Shown: positions 41,392-50,752, counted from the first letter of the stretch. The stretch: DNA of 64,000 bases from Bacteroidota bacterium (GCA_016715625.1 JADJZU010000002.1:1-64000), one strand, 5' to 3'. Notes: generated by a model from the letters alone, not told the origin. Program-made: numbers and translations.

Positions 41392-43030
41392 AATGATGGA
41401 TTGGCTGCCAGCTGAGTTGATGGTGAAATATCCTTGGGAAACTTATGCCAACGTACCGGTTCAGGATTTTATGTATGGTGCCATGGAAAACACAACAGCC
41501 ACTATTTTCACCGACTTTTATGTAATGGATTGGCGGCAGCAATTAGAGCGAAATTACGTAGCCACCAATGCACATGAACTTACGCACCAGTGGTTTGGCG
41601 ATTATATTACGGAATACAGTGCACAACATCATTGGCTTCATGAAAGTTTTGCGACCTACTATGCAAAACAATTTACTCGCAAAGTATACGGAGAAGACAG
41701 TTATGAATGGAACAAGCGAGGGGAGGCATTGCAAGCGATTAATGCTGACCGAAATGACCGGTTCCCGGTAGCACATTCGCAGGGCGGGAGCGCCCGTCAT
41801 TATCCCAAAGGCAGCCATGTTATTGACATGATGCGTTATGTACTTGGCGATTCAGTATATAGAAAGTGCATTGCACAGTATTTGAAAAAGCACGCATTTG
41901 CCAATGTTTCCAACGAAGATTTTAAGCAGGCCTTTATGGAGTTTGGTGGAGTAAATCTCGATTGGTTTTTTAATCAGTGGGTATATAGAGCCGGTATACC
42001 GGACATAGAAGTAACTACGAATCGCAATGCCTATGAAGTCGCATTTTTCATACATCAAAAACAGAAGAAGGACGAACTACAGGACTACTTTAAAATGCCG
42101 GTAGTTTGCGAACTACACTATAAAGATTTAACGTCTACCAGCAAGCGCGTATGGATTAGCAGAGCGAATGACACCATACGCATTCCCATCGCTTATGGCA
42201 AGGAATTGGACTTCCTGCTTTTTGACCCCGGAAGCGAAATTTTAAAAACGATCACTTTCTCAAAGCCATTCGAAGAACTGAAGGCGCAGGCCGAAAAAGC
42301 ACAACACTTTATTGACCGGTATGACGCTGTGGTAGCTATGCAAAGTGTTACCGTTAATGAAAAAAGGGCGTTTTTGATACAGCTATTTAACAGCAACAAT
42401 TATCACCCGCTACAGGAGGAAATTATCAAGCAGCTGGCCAAGGATGACCACGCTTCTTCTACCGAATTACTTAAGAAAGCACTTACTCATGCTAATTTCA
42501 ATGTGCGCAGAGCCGCTATCGACAACCTGGAAACGATACCGGCAGCGTTGCTCCCGTCTGTCGAGAAGTTGTTGGTGGATACTTCTTACCAAACTATCGA
42601 AAATACATTGCGCAAGTTGTGCAAGCAGTTTCCTGCTGATAAGGAACGATATCTTGAGATAGTTTCACCCGTATTCGGTATAAACAACAACGTAAGGATT
42701 ACTTTTCTGGAGCTAAGCATAGATGCCGGTTTGGCCGATAAGCAGGTGCGCGCGCAAGAGTTGGTGGATTATACTTCCGATAAATTTGAATTCAGGACAC
42801 GTGGCAAAGCAATGGATGCGGTGGAACGGCTTGGTATATGCAATACAGAGGTAATTCGAAATTTGTTGAATGCCTTGCTAAGCAGCAATGGCAGGCTTAG
42901 TGGACCTGCCTCCCGTACTTTAAAATCGCTTATTAGGAAAGAGGAAAACAAGCAATTGGCTTTGGGCGTTGCTTCATTGACTAATTGGCAAAAGTGGCAA
43001 AGCGATATGATAGCCAAAGTGCTCAACTAA
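41321..43030 (+). CDS. M1 family aminopeptidase, catalytic part
   Basis: A 569-residue frame with the M1 hallmarks: substrate-binding GAMEN (YGAMENTTA), zinc site HELTH with the third ligand in WLHESFATYY 18 residues on, and the C-terminal HEAT-like repeats (NVRRAAIDNLETIPAALLPS). Together with 40603-41391 the protein has about 800 residues. It cleaves N-terminal residues from peptides; the signal peptide places it in the periplasm or outside. Only two indels at the junction disturb it. Confidence 0.9.
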   Translation: MVSRQYYYADRPETVEPTYQYSAEMMDWLPAELMVKYPWETYANVPVQDFMYGAMENTTATIFTDFYVMDWRQQLERNYVATNAHELTHQWFGDYITEYSAQHHWLHESFATYYAKQFTRKVYGEDSYEWNKRGEALQAINADRNDRFPVAHSQGGSARHYPKGSHVIDMMRYVLGDSVYRKCIAQYLKKHAFANVSNEDFKQAFMEFGGVNLDWFFNQWVYRAGIPDIEVTTNRNAYEVAFFIHQKQKKDELQDYFKMPVVCELHYKDLTSTSKRVWISRANDTIRIPIAYGKELDFLLFDPGSEILKTITFSKPFEELKAQAEKAQHFIDRYDAVVAMQSVTVNEKRAFLIQLFNSNNYHPLQEEIIKQLAKDDHASSTELLKKALTHANFNVRRAAIDNLETIPAALLPSVEKLLVDTSYQTIENTLRKLCKQFPADKERYLEIVSPVFGINNNVRITFLELSIDAGLADKQVRAQELVDYTSDKFEFRTRGKAMDAVERLGICNTEVIRNLLNALLSSNGRLSGPASRTLKSLIRKEENKQLALGVASLTNWQKWQSDMIAKVLN

Positions 43031-43053
43031 GCCCCACTTCTCTACTTTACAAA

Positions 43054-43911
43054 CTATTTTTTACCAAATACTTTTTTGAGTATTTCTGTTGTTCTGGAAG
43101 CCGGGTCCTTTCTGATTTTTGCTTCTTCCTGACCAATAAGATAGAATAATCCGGTTACGGCTTTGCGCGTTACATAATCCGGTAAATCTGTGTTTACCTT
43201 TTTTACAAATGGAATTTTGTTGTATCGCGAAGTAATATCTCCCCAATATTTGGTGGCTAATGTTTTGTCCAGCGCTGTTTTAATAGCGGGCTTGAAGGAA
43301 CTCACCAGTGGTTCTGTTGTAGTGCGTTGCAAAAACTGCGTGGCCGCATCAGGCTGCTGATTGCTAACAATATTTATTGCATCGTTGATGGTCATTTGCT
43401 TGATAGAATTCAGAAAAATAGGGGCAGCTTGTTTACTGGCTCCTTCAGCAGCGCGGTTCATGCTCTTTACAAAATTATCGGTCAGGCTACCCAACCCAAT
43501 TTGTCTAAGGGTATTTTCAGCCACCTGCGCTTCTTTTGGGAATAGAATCTTAATCATTTGATTTTTGAAAAATCCATCTGTAGCACTTGCTTTGTTGACG
43601 CCCACCGTTACCCCGGCCGATAAGGCTTCCTTAATGGCAGAAGCAGCCTCGCTTTGTGTAAAATTACTAGAGCCACCTACAACATTTTCAATGATATCAA
43701 CGACACCATTACCACTTCCTTTGGTGTTGCTACCTGTGTTGGTATTAGCAGGAGTGCCACCGGTGCCAGGCAACACTTTCCCCCCGCTAGTGTTTGTTTG
43801 TGTGGGTGTATTGGTAGTATTAGTATTGGTTCCTATACCTATTTTTTGTGCATTCAATGTCTGAAAAATGGTAAGTGAAAGAACCGTGATGGATACTTGA
43901 ATGATTTTCAT
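43054..43911 (-). CDS. DUF4197 protein with repetitive Asn/Thr/Gly linker
   Basis: A 285-residue secreted protein. The signal peptide (FQTLNAQ) is followed by a 50-residue low-complexity linker rich in Thr, Asn and Gly (GTNTNTTNTPTQTNT). The rest is a DUF4197 domain: KEALSAGVTVGVNKASATDG, IKILFPKEAQ, MNRAAEGASKQAAPIFLNSI and ASRTTEILKKVFGKK. The DUF4197 function is unknown; such proteins are all-helical and periplasmic. The frame is intact. Confidence 0.88.
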   Translation of the reverse strand: MKIIQVSITVLSLTIFQTLNAQKIGIGTNTNTTNTPTQTNTSGGKVLPGTGGTPANTNTGSNTKGSGNGVVDIIENVVGGSSNFTQSEAASAIKEALSAGVTVGVNKASATDGFFKNQMIKILFPKEAQVAENTLRQIGLGSLTDNFVKSMNRAAEGASKQAAPIFLNSIKQMTINDAINIVSNQQPDAATQFLQRTTTEPLVSSFKPAIKTALDKTLATKYWGDITSRYNKIPFVKKVNTDLPDYVTRKAVTGLFYLIGQEEAKIRKDPASRTTEILKKVFGKK

Positions 43912-43972
43912 GTTGTGTTTTTAAGTGGTATTCCAATAACAGTGCCAAAGCAAACTAAGTTAATGGAAGAAA

Positions 43973-44002
43973 AAAAGGTGCGGTTTTTAAACCGCACCTT
44001 TT
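43973..44002. terminator. Terminator behind the peptidoglycan-binding gene
   Basis: AAAAGGTGCGGTTT (43973-43986), loop TT and the exact complement AAACCGCACCTTTT (43989-44002). The T-run in minus orientation ends the gene that stops at 44028. The flanking A/T runs would also allow plus-strand termination. Confidence 0.85.
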
Positions 44003-44027
44003 GGCTTGATATACGTTTATGGGGCAG

Positions 44028-44741
44028 TTATTCCACACCTAATGCTTTTAACGTTTCAAAATTCAGGTTACCTACTGGCAATCCTTTGTCTTGCTGGAAC
44101 TTCACCAAGGCTTCTTTTGTTTTTGGTCCCATTTGATTATCGGGAGTGCCCGGGTCATATCCCTCACGAATCAAAGCCATTTGAATGGACTTTACTTTGT
44201 TGTCGGTTACGTCCTGCTGACACAAAACCTCTTTCCATTCTTGCAAGCCACCTTTCTTTACTAAGGTTTTTTGCATTACCGTTTTGTAAGTGGCTGGTAT
44301 CTCAATTTTGTTTTCACTGGCTGGCGACACTAATTTCTTTCTTGGAACTACCTTAGTGATAGCCGGCACCAATTCTTCGCGCGTGGTAGCAGGTGTTTTT
44401 TCCACTTTACGCGTTACTGTTTTGTAAACAGCCGGAACTTCTTTCAGGCACCATACCTCACAATCGGACGGGTTTTGTGACAAACAGTTCACATCGCCTT
44501 TCCCTTTTACCCACCTTTTGGTAGCCGGACTTACTAGTTGCTGTTCGGTAATTACATCAAACTGTGCCGGCACGGGAACTACCTTATTGTAAGCTGCTTT
44601 TACCACAACGGTATCATAAACAGTTTCATACTTTGCTGCAATTTTTTCGATGCGGAAAGAGGCCGGTTTATCTATTACTTGTTCCTCTTTATACTGAAAT
44701 TGATCTTGTGAAACACAACGCGCATAGCACTTGCCGGGCAC
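44028..44741 (-). CDS. Peptidoglycan-binding-domain protein, C-terminal part
   Basis: A 237-residue frame, in the same frame as 44745-45080 and separated from it by a single TGA. It begins PGKCYARC, the conserved cysteine motif of a Bacteroidota envelope family. Repeated YKTVxxK-type strands (AVYKTVTRKVEKTPATTREE; TYKTVMQKTLVKKGG) follow, then a C-terminal PG_binding_1 domain (IQMALIREGYDPGTPDNQMG). The start as given is a GTG. The natural protein is probably one of about 350 residues, so the TGA is an error or a nonsense mutation. Confidence 0.75.
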   Translation of the reverse strand: MPGKCYARCVSQDQFQYKEEQVIDKPASFRIEKIAAKYETVYDTVVVKAAYNKVVPVPAQFDVITEQQLVSPATKRWVKGKGDVNCLSQNPSDCEVWCLKEVPAVYKTVTRKVEKTPATTREELVPAITKVVPRKKLVSPASENKIEIPATYKTVMQKTLVKKGGLQEWKEVLCQQDVTDNKVKSIQMALIREGYDPGTPDNQMGPKTKEALVKFQQDKGLPVGNLNFETLKALGVE

Positions 44742-44744
44742 AGC

Positions 44745-45080
44745 TCATTCGGGGTAATCGGGTGGAGGGGTTCCTTTAGGGACATTTGCCATAATAGTTT
44801 GTTCAGTAGCCGGCTTAGTTTCTTCTTTCAGTGCAGGAGCAGCCGCTGTTTTTACTTCAGCCACCTTTTTTTCCACTTCCTTTTTTGGCTGGTCAGCGGG
44901 CTCAGTAGGGGTATTGGGTGGTATAGGAATGTTTTGACCATTCTGCCATATTACCGCATTAGGGTCATTTGATTTGTATTTCTGCAGGTTAGGGTTGCCG
45001 GTATTAATGAAAATCTGTCCATTCAATATTACTACCGAAAAAGACAGCAGCATCCCCAGACTAAGTCTACGTGTGTACAT
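44745..45080 (-). CDS. Peptidoglycan-binding-domain protein, N-terminal part
   Basis: A 111-residue frame with a signal peptide (SFSVVILNGQ) and a Pro/Lys/Glu-rich linker (PTEPADQPKKEVEKKVAEVK). It stops at TGA 44745 and the same frame continues with AVPGKCYARC. In homologous proteins this linker runs straight into the PGKCYAKC motif, so the two parts belong together. A consensus promoter lies 20 bp upstream. Confidence 0.72.
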   Translation of the reverse strand: MYTRRLSLGMLLSFSVVILNGQIFINTGNPNLQKYKSNDPNAVIWQNGQNIPIPPNTPTEPADQPKKEVEKKVAEVKTAAAPALKEETKPATEQTIMANVPKGTPPPDYPE

Positions 45081-45099
45081 GTTTTATTTATTTACATCT

Positions 45100-45128
45100 C
45101 AAATATAGAAACACTGTCAATTGTGCAA
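45100..45128 (-). promoter_or_regulatory. Promoter of the peptidoglycan-binding gene
   Basis: The minus strand has TTG (plus-strand 45126-45128), an 18-nt spacer and TATATTTG (45100-45107), the same geometry as the tRNA promoter at 44-73. The start codon is 20 bp downstream of the -7 box. Confidence 0.65.
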
Positions 45129-45187
45129 CTAATTAACACCTTAGCAATTACAAACAATGTATCATTGCTGTGTTTCATAAAATGTTC

Positions 45188-46012
45188 ATGATGAATACGA
45201 GCGTATTAAAAGAAAAAATTGAAATGTGTTGGGATAATCGTGCGCTGTTACAACAGGACGATTACCAATCCGCCATTAGAACGGTGATTGAAAAATTAGA
45301 CAAAGGAGAAGTGCGCGTTGCCGAGCCTGCCGGTGCCAACTGGCAGGTAAACGACTGGGTAAAAAAAGCAGTGATTCTATATTTCCCAATTCAGCAGATG
45401 GAAACCTTTGAAATCGGGCGAATGGAGTTTCACGATAAGATACCGTTGAAGAGAAATTATGCTTCTTTAGGCGTTCGGGTAGTTCCGCATGCATTGGCTC
45501 GGCATGGAAGTTTTTTGGCTAAAGGCGTAATCTTAATGCCCAGCTATGTGAACATCGGTGCGTACGTAGATGAGGGAACAATGGTAGATACCTGGGCAAC
45601 AGTGGGTTCTTGCGCGCAAATTGGCAAGCACGTGCATTTGAGCGGAGGGGTGGGCATAGGAGGTGTGTTGGAGCCCGTTCAGGCAGCTCCAGTTATTATC
45701 GAGGATGGTTGCTTTATTGGCTCACGATGTATTGTAGTGGAAGGTGTTCGGGTAGAAAAGGAAGCTGTACTGGGCGCTAATGTGGTTTTGACTATGAGTA
45801 CAAAAATTATTGATGTTTCAGGACCGGAACCGGTCGAATATAAAGGAGTGGTGCCATCCCGTTCGGTGGTTATTCCGGGGAGTTATACCAAACAATTCGC
45901 AGCCGGCAGTTACCAGGTTCCTTGTGCGTTGATTATCGGTAAAAGAAAGGAAAGCACCGACTTGAAAACATCGCTGAATGATGCCTTGCGCGAGCACGCT
46001 GTAGCCGTTTAA
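45188..46012 (+). CDS. dapD: Tetrahydrodipicolinate N-succinyltransferase DapD
   Basis: About 274 residues from ATG 45188 (an upstream GTG exists). After an N-terminal helical part comes a left-handed beta-helix with hexapeptide repeats, including GAYVDEGTMVDTWATVGSCA, the DapD signature. VPSRSVVIPGSYTKQF is the C-terminal CoA-binding block. It transfers succinyl from succinyl-CoA in lysine/diaminopimelate synthesis, feeding the cell wall. Confidence 0.96.
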   Translation: MMNTSVLKEKIEMCWDNRALLQQDDYQSAIRTVIEKLDKGEVRVAEPAGANWQVNDWVKKAVILYFPIQQMETFEIGRMEFHDKIPLKRNYASLGVRVVPHALARHGSFLAKGVILMPSYVNIGAYVDEGTMVDTWATVGSCAQIGKHVHLSGGVGIGGVLEPVQAAPVIIEDGCFIGSRCIVVEGVRVEKEAVLGANVVLTMSTKIIDVSGPEPVEYKGVVPSRSVVIPGSYTKQFAAGSYQVPCALIIGKRKESTDLKTSLNDALREHAVAV

Positions 46013-46093
46013 TTGTTGGTTAGCCAGATACTCCCAAAACAAATAGCTTCTTTTAAGGTGAAATATCTAAGCCTGGTTCAGCGTTATTGATTT

Positions 46094-47086
46094 ATGAAAA
46101 AAACAGCCCTCTTTCTTTGCGCACAGTTCATATTGTTTACTGCATTTTCTCAAAAAATGCGTAAACCTGCACCCACTCCGGTGGTGAAAGAAAACAGAAC
46201 AATCAGTAAATCTGACTTTTCTAAACTTCAGATGCTGGAAGATACATTGGCGGAATTGTCGTATAGTTTTACCACCGATACGCTTCTGGCGCAGCGGAAG
46301 AAGTCTTGCTATAGTTTCATCCCGAAACTGGTAAGCGCACTTAAAGCAGATAACTCATTTTATTATCCTTTTGATTCGCTAACCACCGTAGCAAAAGTGT
46401 ATGCTCCGGATTCATCGTTCCGCATTTTTACCTGGCAACTGGTATTGCCCGGAGGCAAATTCAGATACTACGGAGTGATGCAGATGAAGAGCACTAAAAT
46501 GAAAATTTTCCCACTGTTTGATGGTAGCGATACAATGGCTTATCACACTCAGCGAGTGACATCTAAAGATAATTGGTACGGAGCGTTGTATTACAATATT
46601 ATACTCACCATGGCTGGTAAGAAGGCGGTGTACACCATTTTTGGTTTTGAAGGGGCCGACTATATCACCCGAAGGAAAGTATTGGAGATTTTGACCTTTG
46701 ACGAAACCGGTAATCCTACGTTTGGAGCTCCTTTGTTTTACATTCAACAAGAAGAAGATACCGCACACTACAAAAGAAATGATACGCTCCACCGATTTTT
46801 TATCGAGTATAAATACTCCGCAGCTACCGTGCTGAACTACGATCAATCTATGCAAATGATTGTTTTTGACCATGTGACACCGCCTAACGAAAAGGCAAAA
46901 GGGGCTACTTTCTCCTATATTCCGGATGGAACCTATGAGGGCTTCAAGTGGCAGAATGATAGATGGAATTGGGTGCCAACGGTGTTTACCTTTGCTATTA
47001 ACGAAATGGATAATCCACCGATACCGGCCCCTCTTTTTGGGATTCCGTCCAGGCAACCGGATTTGCCAAAGGAAGGTCCTAAGTGA
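46094..47086 (+). CDS. Conserved secreted protein of unknown function
   Basis: A 330-residue protein with a signal peptide (FILFTAFSQ) and no recognised domain. It is beta-rich, with blocks such as FRIFTWQLVLPGGKFRYYGV, NWYGALYYNIILT and FGFEGADYITRRKVLEILTF. It looks like a periplasmic beta structure conserved in Bacteroidota. It has no obvious partner: dapD upstream has a gap of 80 bp, and the next gene converges. Confidence 0.65.
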   Translation: MKKTALFLCAQFILFTAFSQKMRKPAPTPVVKENRTISKSDFSKLQMLEDTLAELSYSFTTDTLLAQRKKSCYSFIPKLVSALKADNSFYYPFDSLTTVAKVYAPDSSFRIFTWQLVLPGGKFRYYGVMQMKSTKMKIFPLFDGSDTMAYHTQRVTSKDNWYGALYYNIILTMAGKKAVYTIFGFEGADYITRRKVLEILTFDETGNPTFGAPLFYIQQEEDTAHYKRNDTLHRFFIEYKYSAATVLNYDQSMQMIVFDHVTPPNEKAKGATFSYIPDGTYEGFKWQNDRWNWVPTVFTFAINEMDNPPIPAPLFGIPSRQPDLPKEGPK

Positions 47087-47090
47087 GCGG

Positions 47091-47486
47091 TTAGCCTACC
47101 AGAAAAGTACCGAAGTTCAACACGTCACCTTCCCGGAGGTCAATGTGCCCTAATTTATCGAAGTCTACATCGTCCCACACTTTGCTCTGGAAATGAACTA
47201 CATCATCTTTAAACAAGAGGATATACAAGTCGGGTAGGGATTCGAGGCCTGCATCAGCATTTGCAATGTCAGACGGAAAAAAATGTATGTGTGCCTCTCC
47301 ATTTTCGTTCAGTTTGGAACTGCCCAAATAGTCGTCATCGCCAAAAATATCGCGATCATATAAGCGGACAATGTATTCGCTACCATGTAGTGGTCTGTCG
47401 GCTCCTTTTTGAATAAAGCGGGCTACTACTGTTAGTTGTATTTCAGGATTCCATTGCTTGAGTGCCTGCTGGATTTTTTCTTTCAT
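47091..47486 (-). CDS. Small C2-like beta-sandwich protein
   Basis: A 131-residue protein without signal peptide. The centre, YIVRLYDRDIFGDDDYLGSS, has the spacing of acidic residues seen in calcium-binding C2 domains, followed by KLNENGEAHIHFFPSD. No assigned function. It lies directly behind proS on the same strand (20-bp gap) and may be cotranscribed. The C2 assignment is a pattern judgement. Confidence 0.5.
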   Translation of the reverse strand: MKEKIQQALKQWNPEIQLTVVARFIQKGADRPLHGSEYIVRLYDRDIFGDDDYLGSSKLNENGEAHIHFFPSDIANADAGLESLPDLYILLFKDDVVHFQSKVWDDVDFDKLGHIDLREGDVLNFGTFLVG

Positions 47487-47505
47487 AGGTTGCTATTGTG
47501 AGTTT

Positions 47506-48978
47506 TTAGTATGCACGTGCAAATATAACGCGCTCTTTGCTCGGTTTTCCACTGAATACACAGGTGCCGTTCTCTTGTTTATTATCTAATGGAATGCAGC
47601 GAATGGTTGCTTTAGTCAACTCCTTTATCTTTTCTTCTGTTTCGGGAGTGCCATCCCAGTGCGCTGAAATAAACCCGGGCGCTTCTATCTGTTTCAGGAA
47701 ATCTTCCCAAGAGTTTACTTGTCGTATGTGCGAATCGCGGAACGCTTTGGCTTTGTTGAAAATGTTTTGCTGAATCTCTTTCAGCAGGTTTTCGATATAG
47801 CCGGCAACCCCGTTAAAAGGCTGCGAGGACTTTTCTTTAGTATCTCTGCGAGCTACCTCTACTGTGCCGGCCTCATAATCGCGCATGCCCATTGCCAACC
47901 TTACCGGAACACCCTTTAACTCATGCTCTGCAAATTTAAAACCCGGACGCTTGGTGTCATCATCATCAAACTTGACAGAAATGCCTTTAGCCTTCAACTC
48001 TTGCATCAACGGCTCACACTTTTCAAATAGTTTTTTCATTTCTTCTTCACCTTTGGCGATAGGCACGATTACCACTTGCAGCGGTGCCAGTTTTGGTGGT
48101 AGTACCAGGCCATCATCATCGCTGTGCGCCATAATGAGTGCACCAATCAAACGGGTAGAAACGCCCCATGAACTGGCCCACACATATTCCTGTTTCCCCT
48201 CTTTGTTCAAAAATTGAACATCAAATGCCTTTGCAAAATTTTGACCCAAAAAGTGGGAGGTGCCTGCCTGCAATGCTTGTCCGTCTTGCATCATGGCTTC
48301 AATACAATAGGTGTCTAGTGCTCCCGCAAATCTTTCGTTGGCACTTTTTTTACCACGAATCACCGGCAAAGCCATAAACTCCTCCGCAAAGGTGGCATAT
48401 ACGTCCAGCATTTTCTCCGTTTCAGCAATGGCTTCCGAGGCTGTGGCATGAGCCGTATGCCCTTCTTGCCACAAAAATTCCGCTGTGCGCAGAAACAAAC
48501 GCGTGCGCATTTCCCAACGTACCACATTGGCCCATTGGTTAATTAATATAGGTAAGTCGCGATAGCTCTGAATCCAGTTTTTGTAGCTGTTCCAGATGAT
48601 GGTCTCGGAAGTGGGGCGAATGATGAGTTCTTCTTCCAGCTTTGCATCCGGGTCTACAATTACACTTTTGCCATCGGCAGAATTTTTGAGCCGATAGTGA
48701 GTAACCACGGCACATTCCTTGGCAAATCCATCAACGTGGCTGGCTTCTTTGCTCAAAAAGCTTTTTGGAATCAACAAGGGGAAATAAGCATTTACATGCC
48801 CCGTGTCTTTAAACATCTTATCCAACGCATCGCGCATGTGTTCCCAAATGGCATAACCATACGGTTTAATAACCATACATCCCCTCACGCTGCTGTAATC
48901 GGCCAGTCCGCCTTTAATGACCAGGTCATTATACCATTGTGAATAATCGTTAACTCTTGATGCTATATCCTTTGCCAT
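47506..48978 (-). CDS. proS: Prolyl-tRNA synthetase (archaeal/eukaryotic type)
   Basis: A 490-residue class II synthetase. It lacks the editing insertion of the long bacterial form and is of the short ProS type usual in Bacteroidota. Motif 1-2 regions (IKPYGYAIWEHMRDALDKMF; RPTSETIIWNSYKNWIQSYR; WEMRTRLFLRTAEFLWQEGH) and the C-terminal anticodon-binding domain and Zn-like tail are present. It charges tRNA-Pro. The reading frame is intact. Confidence 0.96.
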   Translation of the reverse strand: MAKDIASRVNDYSQWYNDLVIKGGLADYSSVRGCMVIKPYGYAIWEHMRDALDKMFKDTGHVNAYFPLLIPKSFLSKEASHVDGFAKECAVVTHYRLKNSADGKSVIVDPDAKLEEELIIRPTSETIIWNSYKNWIQSYRDLPILINQWANVVRWEMRTRLFLRTAEFLWQEGHTAHATASEAIAETEKMLDVYATFAEEFMALPVIRGKKSANERFAGALDTYCIEAMMQDGQALQAGTSHFLGQNFAKAFDVQFLNKEGKQEYVWASSWGVSTRLIGALIMAHSDDDGLVLPPKLAPLQVVIVPIAKGEEEMKKLFEKCEPLMQELKAKGISVKFDDDDTKRPGFKFAEHELKGVPVRLAMGMRDYEAGTVEVARRDTKEKSSQPFNGVAGYIENLLKEIQQNIFNKAKAFRDSHIRQVNSWEDFLKQIEAPGFISAHWDGTPETEEKIKELTKATIRCIPLDNKQENGTCVFSGKPSKERVIFARAY

Positions 48979-49061
48979 AACAAAATGTGGTACGGTGTTT
49001 AGTTAATGTGTTAAAGAAGGGCGAAAATATCAAAATCGTTAAGCCTTAAACTTTATCAAAC

Positions 49062-49069
49062 TAAATTTG
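49062..49069 (+). promoter_or_regulatory. -7 box (TAAATTTG) of the Tyr/Asn/Trp-rich gene
   Basis: TAAATTTG fits TAnnTTTG exactly and lies 22 bp before ATG 49092. The -33 region is not a clear match. Confidence 0.5.
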
Positions 49070-49091
49070 TCAACCATAAAAAATGTTTGCC

Positions 49092-49970
49092 ATGACACGC
49101 TACATCATTTTTCTTCTCCTCGCTGTTGTATCTGTAACGCTTTCTGCTCAGGACGATTATTACTACGATCCTAATAACGATGAAACGATACAAACATCTA
49201 CCCGGAGCGCATACACTAACGCATCGTCAACTCCCGCAGTTTCTGATCCGGAACAATACACCCCGGCCGACCGAAACGATGGATACGGAAATCCGGAGAC
49301 TTATACTTCGCGCGATGCCAATGGCAACACCACTATCAATAACTATTACTACGATGATGACGACTATAACAACTTCTATTACACCAACCGGATGAGAAGA
49401 TATTACAGCAACTGTTGGGGCGCTGATTATTACAGCTATGTGTACACCCCTTCTTATTATTACGGTTGGAATAATTGGAATAGCGGTTTTTATAATACAT
49501 ATAATCCATGGCATGCGAATACATGGTGGAGGTGGAACCGTCATAATTGGCAAAATACAGTTGTGTATTACGATCCGTGGTACGACCCTTATTGGAGCTA
49601 CAACTGGGGTTGGAATACCTTTGGTTTTTACAATATCAGCTTCTATCCCACCTATAGCTACTGCGGAACACCCTATGTGTGGAATATTTGGGGAGGTGGA
49701 CGTGGGTGTAATTATGGTTTGGGCAACAATGGGTGGTGTGGCAATAGTTGGAATAACGGATATTATAATGGATACAATAACGGTTACTGGAATGGCTATC
49801 AGGATGGCTACAACAATGGATATTGGAACAGTCCTTATGCTTATGGAAACGGATGGGGTGGTTGGAATGGTCCTTACTTTAATCAGCAGCAGCCTGTAAA
49901 TAATAATAAACTGGATGTGCAGCCGGTAGTGAATACTTACAAGCCCGGTTCCTACAGCCACCCAGATTGA
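49092..49970 (+). CDS. Tyr/Asn/Trp/Gly-rich secreted protein, N-terminal part (frameshifted)
   Basis: A signal peptide (LLAVVSVTLSAQ) followed by an extremely Tyr-, Asn-, Trp- and Gly-rich region (residues ~90-285) with short repeats such as NNGYYNGYNNGYWNGYQDGY. No enzyme motif is present. The frame shifts near 49945 (an extra C in CCC): without it the protein reads TYKPVPTATQIDLGVPKEGV and continues at 49972. Proteins of this kind may form amyloid-like or sticky surface material, but that is inference. Confidence 0.7.
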   Translation: MTRYIIFLLLAVVSVTLSAQDDYYYDPNNDETIQTSTRSAYTNASSTPAVSDPEQYTPADRNDGYGNPETYTSRDANGNTTINNYYYDDDDYNNFYYTNRMRRYYSNCWGADYYSYVYTPSYYYGWNNWNSGFYNTYNPWHANTWWRWNRHNWQNTVVYYDPWYDPYWSYNWGWNTFGFYNISFYPTYSYCGTPYVWNIWGGGRGCNYGLGNNGWCGNSWNNGYYNGYNNGYWNGYQDGYNNGYWNSPYAYGNGWGGWNGPYFNQQQPVNNNKLDVQPVVNTYKPGSYSHPD

Positions 49971-49971
49971 C

Positions 49972-50739
49972 TTGGGAGTGCCGAAAGAAGGAGTGGTAAA
50001 ACCATTTACCCCGTCCACTACCACACCTGTAAAAGGAAATGTGAGCAATGAGAAACCAGCTTCGGAACTACCCGGTAAGGTGAATGCTAATGTCAATACA
50101 CAGAACTCCAAACCCGGTGTCAATCAGCCCAGTGGAGTTATTAGTAACAATCCCGGTAAATACGACTCAAAAACGGATGTGCCCGTCTCTGTTGGTCAAC
50201 CAGCTGTTGGTCCCGGTAAGTTGAATCCTACGGTTACACCAGTACCACAGAATAATTCCGGTGGCAAAAATGGTTTGCCCGGAGTTTATGAAAAGCCCAA
50301 CAAAAGTGAATGGACTCAGCCAAACTCTAAGCCTGCGCAGCAGCCATACCAGAATAAGGGAGTACAGATTTATGAGCAGCCAAACTCCGGTTACAATAAC
50401 ACCAAGCCAAATGTTCAGCCTGCTAATACTCCATCAGCAAAGCCTGTGGAAAAGCCGGTTTATCAGCAACCTAAGTCAAATTATCAGGAGCCAGTTCGCC
50501 AAAATGTAGCACCTGTTACACCTGAGATAAACAGACCTTCTAAGGGCGGATATGCACCAAAATCCTATAATGAAAACAGTGGTGGTAAAAATTATGGTCA
50601 ACCAAGTCAAGGGCATAACTATAATAACATGCCCAGCCGACAGAAGGAAATATCCCCTACTCAGCCGAGAAATTACAATGTAAGCCCGACTCCCCAGCGC
50701 GGAGTATCTCCGCAGGGTGGCAACAAGAAGGGCTTCTAA
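49972..50739 (+). CDS. Tyr/Asn/Trp-rich protein, Pro/Asn/Gln-rich C-terminal part
   Basis: A 255-residue continuation of the previous gene. It is low-complexity and rich in Pro, Asn, Lys, Gly and Gln (KPNKSEWTQPNSKPAQQPYQ), with no folded domain. It ends in SPQRGVSPQGGNKKGF-like repeats. Such a tail is likely disordered and may tether the protein. It is not an independent gene: it has no start region or promoter of its own. Confidence 0.65.
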   Translation: MGVPKEGVVKPFTPSTTTPVKGNVSNEKPASELPGKVNANVNTQNSKPGVNQPSGVISNNPGKYDSKTDVPVSVGQPAVGPGKLNPTVTPVPQNNSGGKNGLPGVYEKPNKSEWTQPNSKPAQQPYQNKGVQIYEQPNSGYNNTKPNVQPANTPSAKPVEKPVYQQPKSNYQEPVRQNVAPVTPEINRPSKGGYAPKSYNENSGGKNYGQPSQGHNYNNMPSRQKEISPTQPRNYNVSPTPQRGVSPQGGNKKGF

Positions 50740-50752
50740 TAAAACAGGTAAT

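Noticed and set aside
44742..44747. TGA as a selenocysteine codon
   Set aside because: No selenoprotein family resembles this protein and no SECIS-like hairpin directly follows. Error or nonsense is simpler.
49227..50123. A 298-residue minus-strand Ile/Val-rich frame
   Set aside because: It is the antisense of Asn/Tyr/Gly-rich codons and spans the frameshift region of the real gene.
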